From positions 76,853,718 through 76,917,717 of the forward strand of contig NC_087064.1 in the NCBI RefSeq assembly GCF_963678635.1: a stretch of 64,000 bases of DNA, given 5' to 3'. How positions within the stretch are numbered: the stretch's first letter is position 1; each line of letters starts with the position of its first letter. Shown here in pieces: positions 1 to 9,443 of this stretch. Under the pieces are notes generated by a model, which was not told the DNA's origin, did not search any database, and saw nothing but the letters and a program-made list of their open reading frames with translations. Origin of the DNA: Symsagittifera roscoffensis (taxonomy: Eukaryota > Xenacoelomorpha > Acoela > Convolutidae). A program made the translations under genes and the position numbers.

Positions 1-1330
1 ACAGCCGGCTGCTTTGGCGGTTTAATAGCATGTGCTTTGAGTTTCAGTTGATATGTTTGCGCAGTTCATGCATTTTTAATTCTTCAAATGAACAGGCAAA
101 AGCTATTTGTTTCATACAACAGTAATAAATGAAAACTCAATTTCAAAAATTTCCAAACTCAATGTTTCGCAAAGTTTTTGAAATGCCTAATTTATACATA
201 AATTGCATGTATCTTTTGTTAATTACATTCCAAATTATTACATGCAAAATTTGTGTTTTGTAAAGCTCCCTTTTGCCGCTTTCCCGCTTGTCTTTGGTTG
301 TATATGCATCAGCGACACTGGAAAGCTTGGATGCCCGAGGGCTTGTTCGATTCCCGTAGAGGTCAATATATTTTTTTCATAACTCACTTAAGTTTTCATT
401 TTCTTTTACTTTTTTATATCTACTGCTTGGCGTTTTTAGCTTGGGTTTGCCGCTTCCCCCTGTGTAATGAAATCAACTTTATTAGTTTCGGCAAATTTGG
501 TCTAGAGGTAACGACTGGGCTTTGGACGTTTAAAAAAATACATCGTTGTCTGCTTATGTTTTATCGGCTGAGGTGCCATATCACGAACTTCATTTGATAT
601 AATTCATGTTCAATGTAATTGAAGCGGGTTTGACTCATTTCTGTAATTTGTATATTTACCAACTCTTGCTTTGTATAATTTCGTCTTTTTTCCGCTTAAA
701 CGCTTTTTTCGACTGACTGGTTTACGCTTAGTGACCCAATTTTGCTTTTTTAAAAGGAAATAGATTTTTACTTTTTTCTGTTTTTTTTCGGGGGGGGGGG
801 GGGGAATGTAAAAAGTTAGGTTTTCAGAAATTAATAGCTTAAACTTTTTCTTGACAATAATTGTGTTTGATTTTTGCTAAACGGGTATTTATTAATTGCA
901 GTCGATTTAGTTGTTGGTGCTCGCTTAATTCTACTGACTTTTTGTTTAGGCCGGCGGCTCTGTTGTTGGACGTCTTTTTCTCTAATTTTGTGGATGTGGT
1001 TATTTTGAGTGTTCTCAATTTTTTCGACCTAAATGCTCGCATCTCAAATTTTTATCTGCTTTAATGATTGTTTGGTATTGCAAATGGTGCTTAGCTCCGA
1101 TTCAACCCTGTATGAAACTTTAAATTGCAATATATGATACACAGTAGGCCAAAAGTCAGTTGGTTACAACTATGCGAGGAAAAACATTTTTATTTAGTTG
1201 TTGCATATATAATCTGGCGACTAAATTGCAGTTGGTATTGAAGTGAGCTTTAAAAGGGCCAAAAAAGAAGGAACTCTGCATTCGGGTGATTTTTTTATCA
1301 CGGAAAATCTGGCATCACTACACAAGCGAA
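1..1330. other. gene-free AT-rich stretch, probably ferroportin intron
   Basis: No exon of a recognisable protein is seen. Because the first visible ferroportin exon opens with an acceptor and an incomplete codon, this stretch is most likely part of the preceding intron. It contains weak matches to the SINE-like body seen elsewhere: 'gtaaagctcccttttgccgc' near 260, and a T-loop-like 'gttcgattcccg' near 345. There is also a long G run near 790-804. Open frames here are short and low in complexity. Confidence 0.5.
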
Positions 1331-1960
1331 CTTAGTGTAATATTTTGACTATACTTCTTTCCAACTTACTCGCAAATGCTCATTTGATTATTTGCTATAA
1401 TCTTGATCGATAGCTTTGAAAATTCCATAGCATTTGTTGTCTGCTCATTTGGTGACTAGTTTGAGTGTATTTTCCAGTAGCGCAGATGTTTAGTTGTGAA
1501 GATCGAAGGTTCGAATCCGACACATTGCAAAGAGTTTTCTAATTCAAGTTTTTTTCTATTTAGAGCTGCCTTTTGTCGTTTTCTCAGCTGTGTGTGCACT
1601 AGCGAGCATAGTGTGTACTATGACTACTTCCTTACAATTTAACTCGTAAACTGAAGGTCATATGGTGGCATTTTTGCTATAATCACGATCTGTAGCATTG
1701 AAACTTTTGTAGCATCTGTTTTCTCCTTTATTTGTCGCTAGAGTTTACCAAATGTTAAGCGTCCTCGACTGAGAGGGAAGGACGTGAGATTCCAAATCTC
1801 GAGGTCGCAGGTTCGAAGCCGACTTAAAGCAAAGTTTTTTTCTAATTGGTGGCTCATTTGTACCTTATCTATTTTCATCTTCTTAAGATGCTGTTTTGTC
1901 GTTTTCTCGCTATTGTTTAACAAACGAAACAATGGTTCACCAGAGAAAAATTCTGAAAAA
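1330..1960 (+). repeat. tandem pair of tRNA-related SINE-like units
   Basis: Two diverged units about 285 bp apart share the same layout. A 'gctataatc..gat' stretch lies near 1393 and 1676. A 'tagcatttgttgtctgctc'-type stretch lies near 1428 and 1710. A tRNA-like head ends in a B-box-like 'ggttcgaatcc' (about 1508) or 'ggttcgaagcc' (about 1811). A body begins 'gagctgccttttgtcgtttt' near 1562 and recurs near 1885. The second head also resembles a tRNA anticodon arm ('gagattccaaatctcgaggtc', about 1785). Related copies lie near 5600-5900 (+) and 59450-59720 (-), so this is a dispersed family. tRNA origin is inferred from the B box and arm spacing; no intact tRNA gene is present. Confidence 0.55.
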
Positions 1961-2642
1961 TTTGTCGACAAACAGTGAAGGAGGTAAATTCAGACTTTCT
2001 TTAGTTTAACTACCAAGAACTCTATTTATTCTACTTGTTTTAAGAACTTTTATTTCCTCTCTTCTTGCACCACAAAGATGAAAAAATATATATTTTTAAA
2101 CAACGATTTATTGTAACTAAAACTTATCTTTTGAACTTTTGTAACATGTTACTGAGTAGCATCAAAAATGAAGAATAAATTCAACCTTAAAATGAGAATA
2201 ATCAAAAGTTAATTGGGAAACGTTTCGTGAATAACGTGCATGTCAAGATAGCTTATTACCATGACTGAAAATCAATCTGTATAGACAATGAAAAAGTTAC
2301 CGGAAAAGGTTACTTGTTGTATGTACTTATGGGTCAGAAGGCAAGTTGGAGTCATAGTTCAAAGGGCGAATGTTGATTGTTGTAAAAAATTTGGGCAATC
2401 TGTTTTTCGGGGATGAAAATTAGCCGTCTCGTTGAAATCTATGGAAAAAGATAGTCTAATTATCGGCGTAAAGGGTTAAAGAAAATGAATTTTTGAAGCT
2501 GAATAAAACAATGAGTGTCTCTTTGAAGAATGTCTTGATTAGTGTCCGACCCTATATATTTCAATGTCTAATCGTTTATGGTCGTTTGTTGATTATCTGG
2601 AGTTTGCAGAAAATGACAGTTTGTAGCGTCTATCTTTCTTAG

Positions 2643-2969
2643 GCTCATGTATGGGAGTGGTGGGCACAATCATCTTCCCCTTCCTCAAAAACAGACTGGG
2701 ACTCATCAGGACCACCATGGTCGGCAGCATCATCCAGATCACATGTGTGTCCATCTCAGTCGCCTCCTTCTTCCTCCCCGGATCCACCTGGCACGTACTA
2801 TCCAGTGGCAATAGTGGCACAGCTGCCGAACCACCAACTGAGACAGGGACCGGAATCTTTAATGGAAGTAAGAATGCTACTACTGAGGGGATTGAGGCTG
2901 GCAGTGATGATGACCACAACTACATGTCTGTGATTGTGTTTGCAATCGGAATCATATTCTCAAGGGCAG
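2643..2969 (+). CDS. SLC40A1: ferroportin, third-from-last coding exon (partial gene)
   Basis: Ferroportin is the plasma-membrane iron exporter of animals, a 12-helix MFS-type protein that moves Fe2+ out of cells. This exon starts after 'tttcttag' with a split codon and ends at 'gggcag|gtgaga'. It encodes a helix region beginning SCMGVVGTIIFPFLKNRLGL, which aligns in register with the vertebrate region containing GIMGTVAFTWLRRKCGL. Next comes the helix ending FFLPGS, then a long Ser/Thr/Gly-rich loop with two N-glycosylation sequons (NGS, NAT). The exon closes with the start of the next helix (VIVFAIGIIFSRA). The loop position and its NGS sequon match the large extracellular loop of vertebrate ferroportin. 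Codon use and GC content are clearly higher than in flanking DNA. The upstream exons (N-terminal half, including the hepcidin-binding region) lie left of the window. Family assignment is secure; orthology is inferred. Confidence 0.92.
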
Positions 2970-3731
2970 GTGAGAAGCGCAATTTACTCAAAAGTTTGCA
3001 TAAGTGAAAGTCTACCTGAAAGTCTAAAACAAAAATGCCGCAAATACTCATTTCCACAAGTGAAAAACAGCAGCTGATCGTTTTGTTGGCAATGCATTCA
3101 TCAAGTCTTCCGCGCATAAAGTTTTTTGAATGAGAACCGTCTTTTCAATTGTCGAAAACTAAAGTGGTTTTCATGTGTTCACATCTTTTGTTCAGTGAAA
3201 CGAGAAAAAATATAGACGAGACCAGGTAGGGGCTGAAGATTTTAATGATTTTTAAATATTTTAAAAACTTTAACCTTATTTTAAGCAGCTGTAATTGCCA
3301 AGTTTTGGGCCGATTTTACGAACGATTGACAAGCGTAGCTTAAAGCTGAAAATGAACAGAATGAGCGTGAATTGAAAGCCAGGCCTTCATTAAGGCAGAA
3401 GGTTCAGCATATCACTAAAAGAAAACCAGATACCATCCTTTAGTTTGAAAAAGTTACTTTACAAACCAAACCAATCATGATGGGTTGAAGTCTTTCGCAA
3501 TTGTTATTTTGTAAGATCAGTTTTATATGAAGGGCTTAGTTGAATTGAGCTCCAATAAACAGATGCACTTGTGGATGTGGCTTCGCCGAGAAATATGTCC
3601 AAAATGGCGTCGTATTTTTCATAATTGTTGCTCGAATTGTCTCTTACATTCAATTTTTAACTATTTGCTTGCAAAGTCCATGTTTTTCGATAAAAAAGTT
3701 TTTCACAAATACTATCGTCTTCTGCCATTAG
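2970..3731 (+). other. SLC40A1: ferroportin intron (762 bp)
   Basis: This AT-rich intron runs from the donor 'gtgaga' at 2970 to the acceptor 'ccattag' at 3731. The joining codon is split after its first base on both sides (G|GA), giving the sequence SRA-GLW without a gap. No repeat or exon is recognised inside. Confidence 0.85.
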
Positions 3732-3929
3732 GACTGTGGACGTTTGACCTTGGCGTGACACAGATGATCCAGGAGTCGGTGGACACCTCGGAGTGTGGGC
3801 GCTTCAATTCCTTCCAGAAGGCACTGCAGTCCTCCTTTGACCTAATCTATCTCACTCTAGTCATTGCACTGCCCAGAAGCGACACTTATGCATGGCTCGG
3901 ATTCGTGTCCTACTCCGCCGTCATTGCAG
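3732..3929 (+). CDS. SLC40A1: ferroportin, penultimate coding exon
   Basis: This exon encodes GLWTFDLGVTQMIQESVD followed by a helix rich in Leu/Ile. It is the most conserved C-terminal block of ferroportin; vertebrates have GLWSFDLTVTQLLQENV here. The Arg/Asn-rich segment ECGRFNSFQKALQSSFDL aligns with the vertebrate ERGIINGVQNSMNYLLDL block. The next helix, LTLVIALP, matches the penultimate membrane helix. The exon ends with the start of the last helix (WLGFVSYSAVIA) at the donor 'attgcag|gtcagt'. No stop or frameshift interrupts it. In-frame sequence upstream of 3732 in the same reading frame is intronic and should not be counted as protein. Confidence 0.93.
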
Positions 3930-4229
3930 GTCAGTCGACTCAGATTGATTTGGACTTTTTGCGATTTTTTTGTTTATTTATAGAAGTATTATCAAATCTT
4001 ATACTAGATGTTTAATGATATACGGCTTAATGATTACACTTGCGAAGCAATGTGTTATAGTGCGATTTTTCTTTTTTTCCAACCTAAGTCGCAAATATTG
4101 TTGCGACTAAGTCACAATTATTGTTGCGACTTAAAGCAGCAATATTTGCTGCATCGAGTTGGCAATAAGATATTTTGTTGCTGTTTGATAAAAACAGATA
4201 TTATGAAAATGTTATTGGGATCGGGTTTT

Positions 4230-5275
4230 TTATTTTTTGAGACGCTTTGGAAAATATTCGTTTTTCTCAAAAACTACTACAACGATTTTCAAAAGAGTGG
4301 TACTAATGGTAAATCTGCTCACTCTCCTGTGTACCTGCATACTTCCCTAGTCTCTTTATACCTTACCCCACTTTCTACAGCCTTCAAAAAAGTGTGTGGG
4401 GGGGGGGGGGATTTTAGACCCAAATTTTTTGATTTTTTCCATTTTCTCGAATACTACCTATCCAAATTTGAGATTTTGGGTTCAAGGGATAGAACAGGTC
4501 GTGGCGACGCCCAAATTTATTCACACAAAAATTTATGGCCCTCAAAATTTTCGGTTTTTTAACCGTTTTTTCAAACGTTTTGACTTTTCTCAAAAACTAC
4601 GCTCCAAAATCTGAGATTTTAGTTCAAATAGAACGGACGGGTTGTGGAAAACTCCCTCAAATTATGACCCTCAGAAAAGTTTAATTTACTAATTTTTGAC
4701 CGTTTTTTTGAAACTTTTTAAATTTTTCTCAAAAACTACCCTCCCAAATCTGAGGTTTTAGTTTCAATGAGTAGAATGGGTTGTGTGAAGCTCCGATACA
4801 TAATTTATTACGCCTAAATTGTTTCACACAAAAAGTTATGACCCGCCGTAAAGTCAAATTTCCGATTTTTTGACCGTTTTTTCAAACTTTTCTCGAAAAT
4901 TACCCTCTCAAATCTGAGATTTTGTTTTTAATAGATAGAACGGGTCGGAGAAGCTCTCCTGCATAAGCGGTTACGCCCATTTTTTTAACACAAAAAGTTA
5001 TGACCCTCAGAAAAGTCGAATTTTTGAGTTATTTGAAACTTTTTTTTATTTCTCTCAAAAACTACCCTCCCGAATCTGAGATATTGGTTTCAGCGTCAAG
5101 AACGGGATGTGGGAAGCAGCTCCACTCTATTGGCGGTTAAGTCCAATTTTTTTAAACAAAAAGTTTTGACCCTTGGAAAAGTCAAATTTTCGATTTTTCC
5201 GTTTTTTGAACCTTTCTGACTTCTCTCGAAAACTACCCACCCAAATCTAATGAGGAACGTTTTAAGCATCCCTTA
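4230..5275 (+). repeat. minisatellite block 1 (about 140-178 bp monomers)
   Basis: About seven diverged monomers are visible. Each has the core 'tctcaaaaactaccctccc' followed by 'aaatctgagattttrgtttc', then 'agaacgggttgtggaagctc', then 'cacaaaaagttatgaccctc', and ends in T-rich sequence. Cores lie near 4265, 4445, 4588, 4727, 4891, 5053 and 5225. One monomer carries a G run near 4397-4410. The same monomer family recurs at 15.5-16.4 kb outside this intron, so it is a dispersed tandem family rather than a purely local expansion. Confidence 0.8.
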
Positions 5276-5599
5276 ACCTAACAAGCTCTTGTAATCACTT
5301 CAGTTTTTAAGAAAACTGAAGTAATTAGCTGGCCTCCTGTTGCACCTTTGATATTTAGTTGCACCTTTACAGCTTATTGATAGCATTCGAATAGTTATAA
5401 GTTTACAGTTGATACATTTTTAATTCAAGTGAACCGAAGAAAGATATTTGTTTCATACAGCAACAATAATAAAATTTCGATTTGAGAAATTTTCTAAGTC
5501 AATATATCCCGCAATTTTTTCTAACTCAATATATCTCTCAATATACATAATATGGCTTTATGTTTTGCAATTTTTTACATGTAAAATTGTATCTTTTTG

Positions 5600-5900
5600 T
5601 ATTTGATGCTACTTTTGCTGCATCGAATTGGCAATTTATTAGCATAAGTAGCTGCATTATTGGTGGCTAGTTTTGGGGAGTTTAAGCATCCGTGGCTGAA
5701 TTGTTAGTGCGTGAGACTCAAATTTGCTAGGTGGCAGATTTTTGCTAATTCGAGTTTTTGCAAATTCGAGGCTTATTTCTACTTTTTCTCATGTCACTTG
5801 ATAGAGCTGCTTTTTGGCCGTGTTCTCGCAAGTGTTTGCGAAGCACAGCTTCGCCTCCGTGTCCACTATTGCGATTTTCTTGTTTTTGCGATTTTCTTGT
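5600..5900 (+). repeat. SINE-like copy, tRNA-related
   Basis: The layout matches the units at 1.3-2.0 kb: a leader near 5608-5675, a tRNA-like head 'gtggctgaattgttagtgcg' near 5690-5710, and a body 'gagctgctttttggccgtgttctcgc' near 5803. The body is followed by 'gtttgcgaagcacagcttcg', which matches the minus-strand copy near 59470-59515 closely. The B box is degraded ('gctaattcgag'). No coding capacity is seen. Confidence 0.55.
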
Positions 5901-6448
5901 TTACTTATAGAAGTATTATCAAATCTTACACTAGATGCTTAATGATATACGGCTTAATGATCCACTATTGCTGTTTTTTGGTCTATTTTTGAATTGCGAT
6001 GTAATGGGGGCATTGGGGGAAAGAGGTCAACTTCTTCAAGTGTACGAAATGAAGTCACCTCCTTAAGTCAATTTCTTGTTTGTTTGTTTTAAAGGAAATT
6101 TTTTCACGCTCAATATTGATTGTTCGCGATTTGACTTTCGGTATGTTTTCAAGTTCAGTTCAATCTAATTTGCTTATCGGGAGGCATCTTGCGCTCTCTG
6201 ATTACGAATATAGAATAACAGATAATGATATAATCGCTATGAGTAGTTATCTTCCAATATGGCCAGCGTGGTGTCGTAATGCGATCTCTTTTTTTTTTCA
6301 AGCCAAGTCGCAAATAAAAGAGATCATTTATTTGATGGTCCTATCATTTTTTCTGTTTTAATTATGCTGCATTAAGCTTATATCTTTACTTTTGTTGCAC
6401 TGCACCTTATATTTTTGTATCTGTTGTATATTTAAATGCGGGCTTCAC

Positions 6449-6470
6449 TTGTCTTGTCTTGTCTTGTAAG
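6449..6470 (-). repeat. (ACAAG)4 3' tail of the LINE
   Basis: On the + strand the run reads 'cttgtcttgtcttgtcttgt', four 5-bp units directly after the LINE stop codon at 6475-6477. Short tandem 3' tails of this kind replace poly(A) in several LINE clades and are added during target-primed reverse transcription. The tail therefore marks the element's 3' end. Confidence 0.8.
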
Positions 6471-6474
6471 TCGT

Positions 6475-9423
6475 TTACAACCCCTGGGGGTCTCGACTGC
6501 CACTCCCCGGACACGCCGTGTTCCTGTGTCTTGCTACATTTGTTTTTGTGATGGGGATCCCGCAGTCCGGGCATGTGGTCCTGGCTAGTGTGCTCGCGCT
6601 TCTAAGAGTCATTGTGTCAAGTCTTCTCGAACAGTAGGTTCTTCTGTGTCTCGCCATGTTCGTCGTGCTGAGTTCTTTCCCACAGTCCGGGCACGTCCCT
6701 CTTGGGGCCCCTCCACATTGCTTGGCGTGGTTCGTTCTTTGTGCTTTTTGTTCGAAAGTTGTGTGACATTTTTCACATTCAAATATTAGTTCATTGCGCT
6801 TGTGGATTCGTGTTTCATGATGGTCTCGTCCCACCTTTGTTCGGCATGTCTTTACGCATGGTGGCCAACGACATTTGAACCCTTCCTCCGTGACTGTTTT
6901 ACCGGCTTGGCTTCTGGTTGGTTTCTGATCCCCTTTGTGTATTTCGCACATCTTGTTCTCCCATTCATCCATGGCCTTCTTCCTTTCGTTTACAATACCC
7001 TTCCAATTTTTTCTGTCCATAGTTAGACCTTCGATGTTAGTCCAATCTAACCCTGCCTCTTTTAAAATTCTTTTCCAGTACGTTATAGTGTTGTTCTTCC
7101 CATTCTTTGGTCTTTCGCCTACTTCCGTCCAGTTGCCCAGAGTGATTTTCTTTACTGTTCTTGTGTCCGGCATCCTCGTCACGTGTCCTATCCTCTTCAG
7201 TGCCCGTGCTTCTATCTTCTGTCGAATTGATGTTATTCCTAGTTGCCTTCTGATCTCAAAACTATTCACCCCTTCCTTCTGCATCCTGTATAGCGCCAGT
7301 CCCTTCCCATTATTCCATACGTTTCTGTACGCTATATCGGCCACTCTTTGTAGTTTCGACATGTCCGTGGTTGTCCAAGGTCTCACCGAGCAGTCGAATA
7401 GCATGGTTGACTCTACTACTGCTTGGACAATTACCGCCTTGGTTTTCTTTGACAGTGTTGACTTCCATAACCATTTCTTGGCCTTTGACCAAGCATGGTA
7501 GCCTCTTTTAATCCTCGCGTTTATGTCTTCCTTTCTTCCAATTAGAGTTCCTAACATCCTTGTCCTGTCCGCTGCCTCGCTTCCAAACATTATGAATTCT
7601 TCTTTCCCATTGTGACACACTTCTTCATACTTCAGCATCGTTTTCTTATTTGTCTCTTTACCTCGACTGAGCTCTTCCATACTTCCTAACAGAGTAGAGT
7701 CGTCCGCAAACAGCGAGTCCAATATCTGGAATTCAATCCTGTTGCTGCTCCGTAGGTTCCTTTGGGACGTCGAAGGGGGGAGGCTGTTTCCCGGTCTCCA
7801 GGTCCACTTCAAGCCGCATTCTTCCTTTGACTCCTTTATCCGATCCATTTGGGCTTGCCTCATGGATGTAGCATGATAAATATTAAACAGAATGGGCGAG
7901 GTGGCGCAACCTTCGCGAAGGCCCCTTTGTGGCGTCCATGGTGTACTCAGCTCCTGTTTGCCTTTTACTCGGTATTGTGTGTTCTCATGTAAGCCTTTCA
8001 GGATTTCTAAGATGCTTGGAGGCATACCTAGCTTTCCTAGTATCCCCCATAAAAGTGGTTTGTTCGTTCTCGGGTACGCCTTTTTTATGTCCAAGAGTAC
8101 AGCTCCTGGTCTTCTCGGGTTATGGTGGTTAGACCTTCCCAGAACTCTACTTGTCTCTTCGTCGATTCTGATTATAGTCTGTGTCGCGTCCGCGGTCGAT
8201 CTGTTCTTTCTGAAGCCATTTTGGTTCTCGTCTAGTGCCCCAATCTCTTCCGCCCATAGTCTGATCCTGGAGGCCAGTACTCTGGCTATGATCCGGCTGG
8301 CTAAAGGAAGGAGGCAAATGCCTCTGTAGTTTTGTAGATCGTTCTTTGGGCCCTTCTTGTGAATGGGTACCACCCATCCTTCTTTGGTTTCCTCAGGCCA
8401 GGTGTTTGGATCTGTTTCAAGCAGTTGTATGACGCTCTTGAAAATTTCTCTTTTTGTTGTGTTGTCAGCGGCATTGATCCCAATTAGGCGCACTCCGTCA
8501 ATCCCTGACGCGCCGTCCTTCATGAGAGCAACTTCTCGCTCCACTTCCTGCACTGTGAATTCCATTTCTATTTTCCGTGCTGCTTCTCGTGCCACAGTGT
8601 CCCTTCTTTGTTCCAGACTATCGATTAAGGATTTAATTTCTTCCTCCGGTCGGTCATATCTCGTTGCCGAGACTTGCATGAAATGCTCTTTGTATTCCTC
8701 CGGGCTGAAGAATTCGTCCTCAACACAGCTATTATTGTCTTTGATGCCAATCCTTCTCAAAGTTTTATACAGGATTCTCATATCGCCGCTAGTTTCGGCT
8801 CTTTTGGCTTCGTTGACGATCTCTAGCCACCATTCTTCTTCCCAACCTTTCTTCTGTCTTTTGAAATCCTTTCTGGCTTTCCGTCTCTCTTCCTTCGCTG
8901 CTTCGTTTCCGTCTTGTGCTCGAGCTGTTAGTTCGCATATTCTCTTTTGAGCCCTTTCTATTTCCTCTTTGTGCCTATCCAGCGCGGGGTGTAGGGTTTT
9001 TTTTTCTACTGTGCCGCACACTTCTTCTCCTACTCTCTTCATCGCCTTTGCTGTTTGTGTCCAGTCTTCGAGCTCTTCTGTAGCTAATTTATTGGCGTAT
9101 TCCGTTGCCTTTGTTATCGTTCTTAGTTTTTCCCAGTCTATTTTCTTCTTGGGTTGGCTGGTCTTGTTATTGCGCTTCCTGTCAAGAGAGTTATTCAGGG
9201 TACAGCACATCGCTTTCGGTCTATGGTCGCTTAGATCCTTGCTCGTCGGTACCGTGAAAATCCTCCGTGCGCGTTTTGCCCGGTCTTGTTGTTTCATAAT
9301 GAAGCCGTCTATTTCATGCCATGTTTTGTTCTTGGGATGTTTCCATGTTCCTCTCCTCTTGTGGCTGAAAAAGGAGTTGCACCAGGCTAGGCTATTCTCT
9401 TGGCACCATTCCAGTAGGTTCAT
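6475..9423 (-). CDS. LINE polyprotein fragment: endonuclease C-terminus, reverse transcriptase, zinc fingers
   Basis: This is an uninterrupted 982-residue frame. Residues 1-80 are the C-terminal part of an APE endonuclease, with the catalytic SDHRP motif near residue 65. The reverse transcriptase follows: the YRGICLLPLASRI motif near 365, DENQNGFRKNRST near 400, an ILFNIY block, and the catalytic FADDSTLL at about 572. The thumb region contains IEARALKRIGHVTRM, typical of APE LINEs. The last 135 residues hold four Cys/His fingers, two of them near-duplicates of the form CPDCG..T..ARHR.T.C. The initial Met is not the true start; it lies inside the endonuclease just past a frameshift. RT and finger motifs are all present, so this part may be catalytically intact, but it is cut off from its N-terminus. 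Confidence 0.93.
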   Translation of the reverse strand: MNLLEWCQENSLAWCNSFFSHKRRGTWKHPKNKTWHEIDGFIMKQQDRAKRARRIFTVPTSKDLSDHRPKAMCCTLNNSLDRKRNNKTSQPKKKIDWEKLRTITKATEYANKLATEELEDWTQTAKAMKRVGEEVCGTVEKKTLHPALDRHKEEIERAQKRICELTARAQDGNEAAKEERRKARKDFKRQKKGWEEEWWLEIVNEAKRAETSGDMRILYKTLRRIGIKDNNSCVEDEFFSPEEYKEHFMQVSATRYDRPEEEIKSLIDSLEQRRDTVAREAARKIEMEFTVQEVEREVALMKDGASGIDGVRLIGINAADNTTKREIFKSVIQLLETDPNTWPEETKEGWVVPIHKKGPKNDLQNYRGICLLPLASRIIARVLASRIRLWAEEIGALDENQNGFRKNRSTADATQTIIRIDEETSRVLGRSNHHNPRRPGAVLLDIKKAYPRTNKPLLWGILGKLGMPPSILEILKGLHENTQYRVKGKQELSTPWTPQRGLREGCATSPILFNIYHATSMRQAQMDRIKESKEECGLKWTWRPGNSLPPSTSQRNLRSSNRIEFQILDSLFADDSTLLGSMEELSRGKETNKKTMLKYEEVCHNGKEEFIMFGSEAADRTRMLGTLIGRKEDINARIKRGYHAWSKAKKWLWKSTLSKKTKAVIVQAVVESTMLFDCSVRPWTTTDMSKLQRVADIAYRNVWNNGKGLALYRMQKEGVNSFEIRRQLGITSIRQKIEARALKRIGHVTRMPDTRTVKKITLGNWTEVGERPKNGKNNTITYWKRILKEAGLDWTNIEGLTMDRKNWKGIVNERKKAMDEWENKMCEIHKGDQKPTRSQAGKTVTEEGFKCRWPPCVKTCRTKVGRDHHETRIHKRNELIFECEKCHTTFEQKAQRTNHAKQCGGAPRGTCPDCGKELSTTNMARHRRTYCSRRLDTMTLRSASTLARTTCPDCGIPITKTNVARHRNTACPGSGSRDPQGL

Positions 9424-9443
9424 ACCCGCTGCATTTGTCTTGC

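Noticed and set aside
253-597. 114-codon plus-strand frame
   Set aside because: Phe/Leu/Cys-rich low-complexity translation of T-rich DNA overlapping SINE-like fragments; no homology recognised.
1741-1835. Possible functional tRNA gene
   Set aside because: B box and an anticodon-like arm are present, but the acceptor and D arms do not pair and the unit repeats as a SINE-like element.
2593-2919. Minus-strand 108-codon frame opposite the ferroportin exon
   Set aside because: It is a shadow; the plus strand matches ferroportin and has matching splice sites.
4230-5275. Protein-coding tandem-repeat gene in minisatellite block 1
   Set aside because: Monomer lengths vary (about 139-178 bp) and are not consistently multiples of three, and no frame stays open across monomers.
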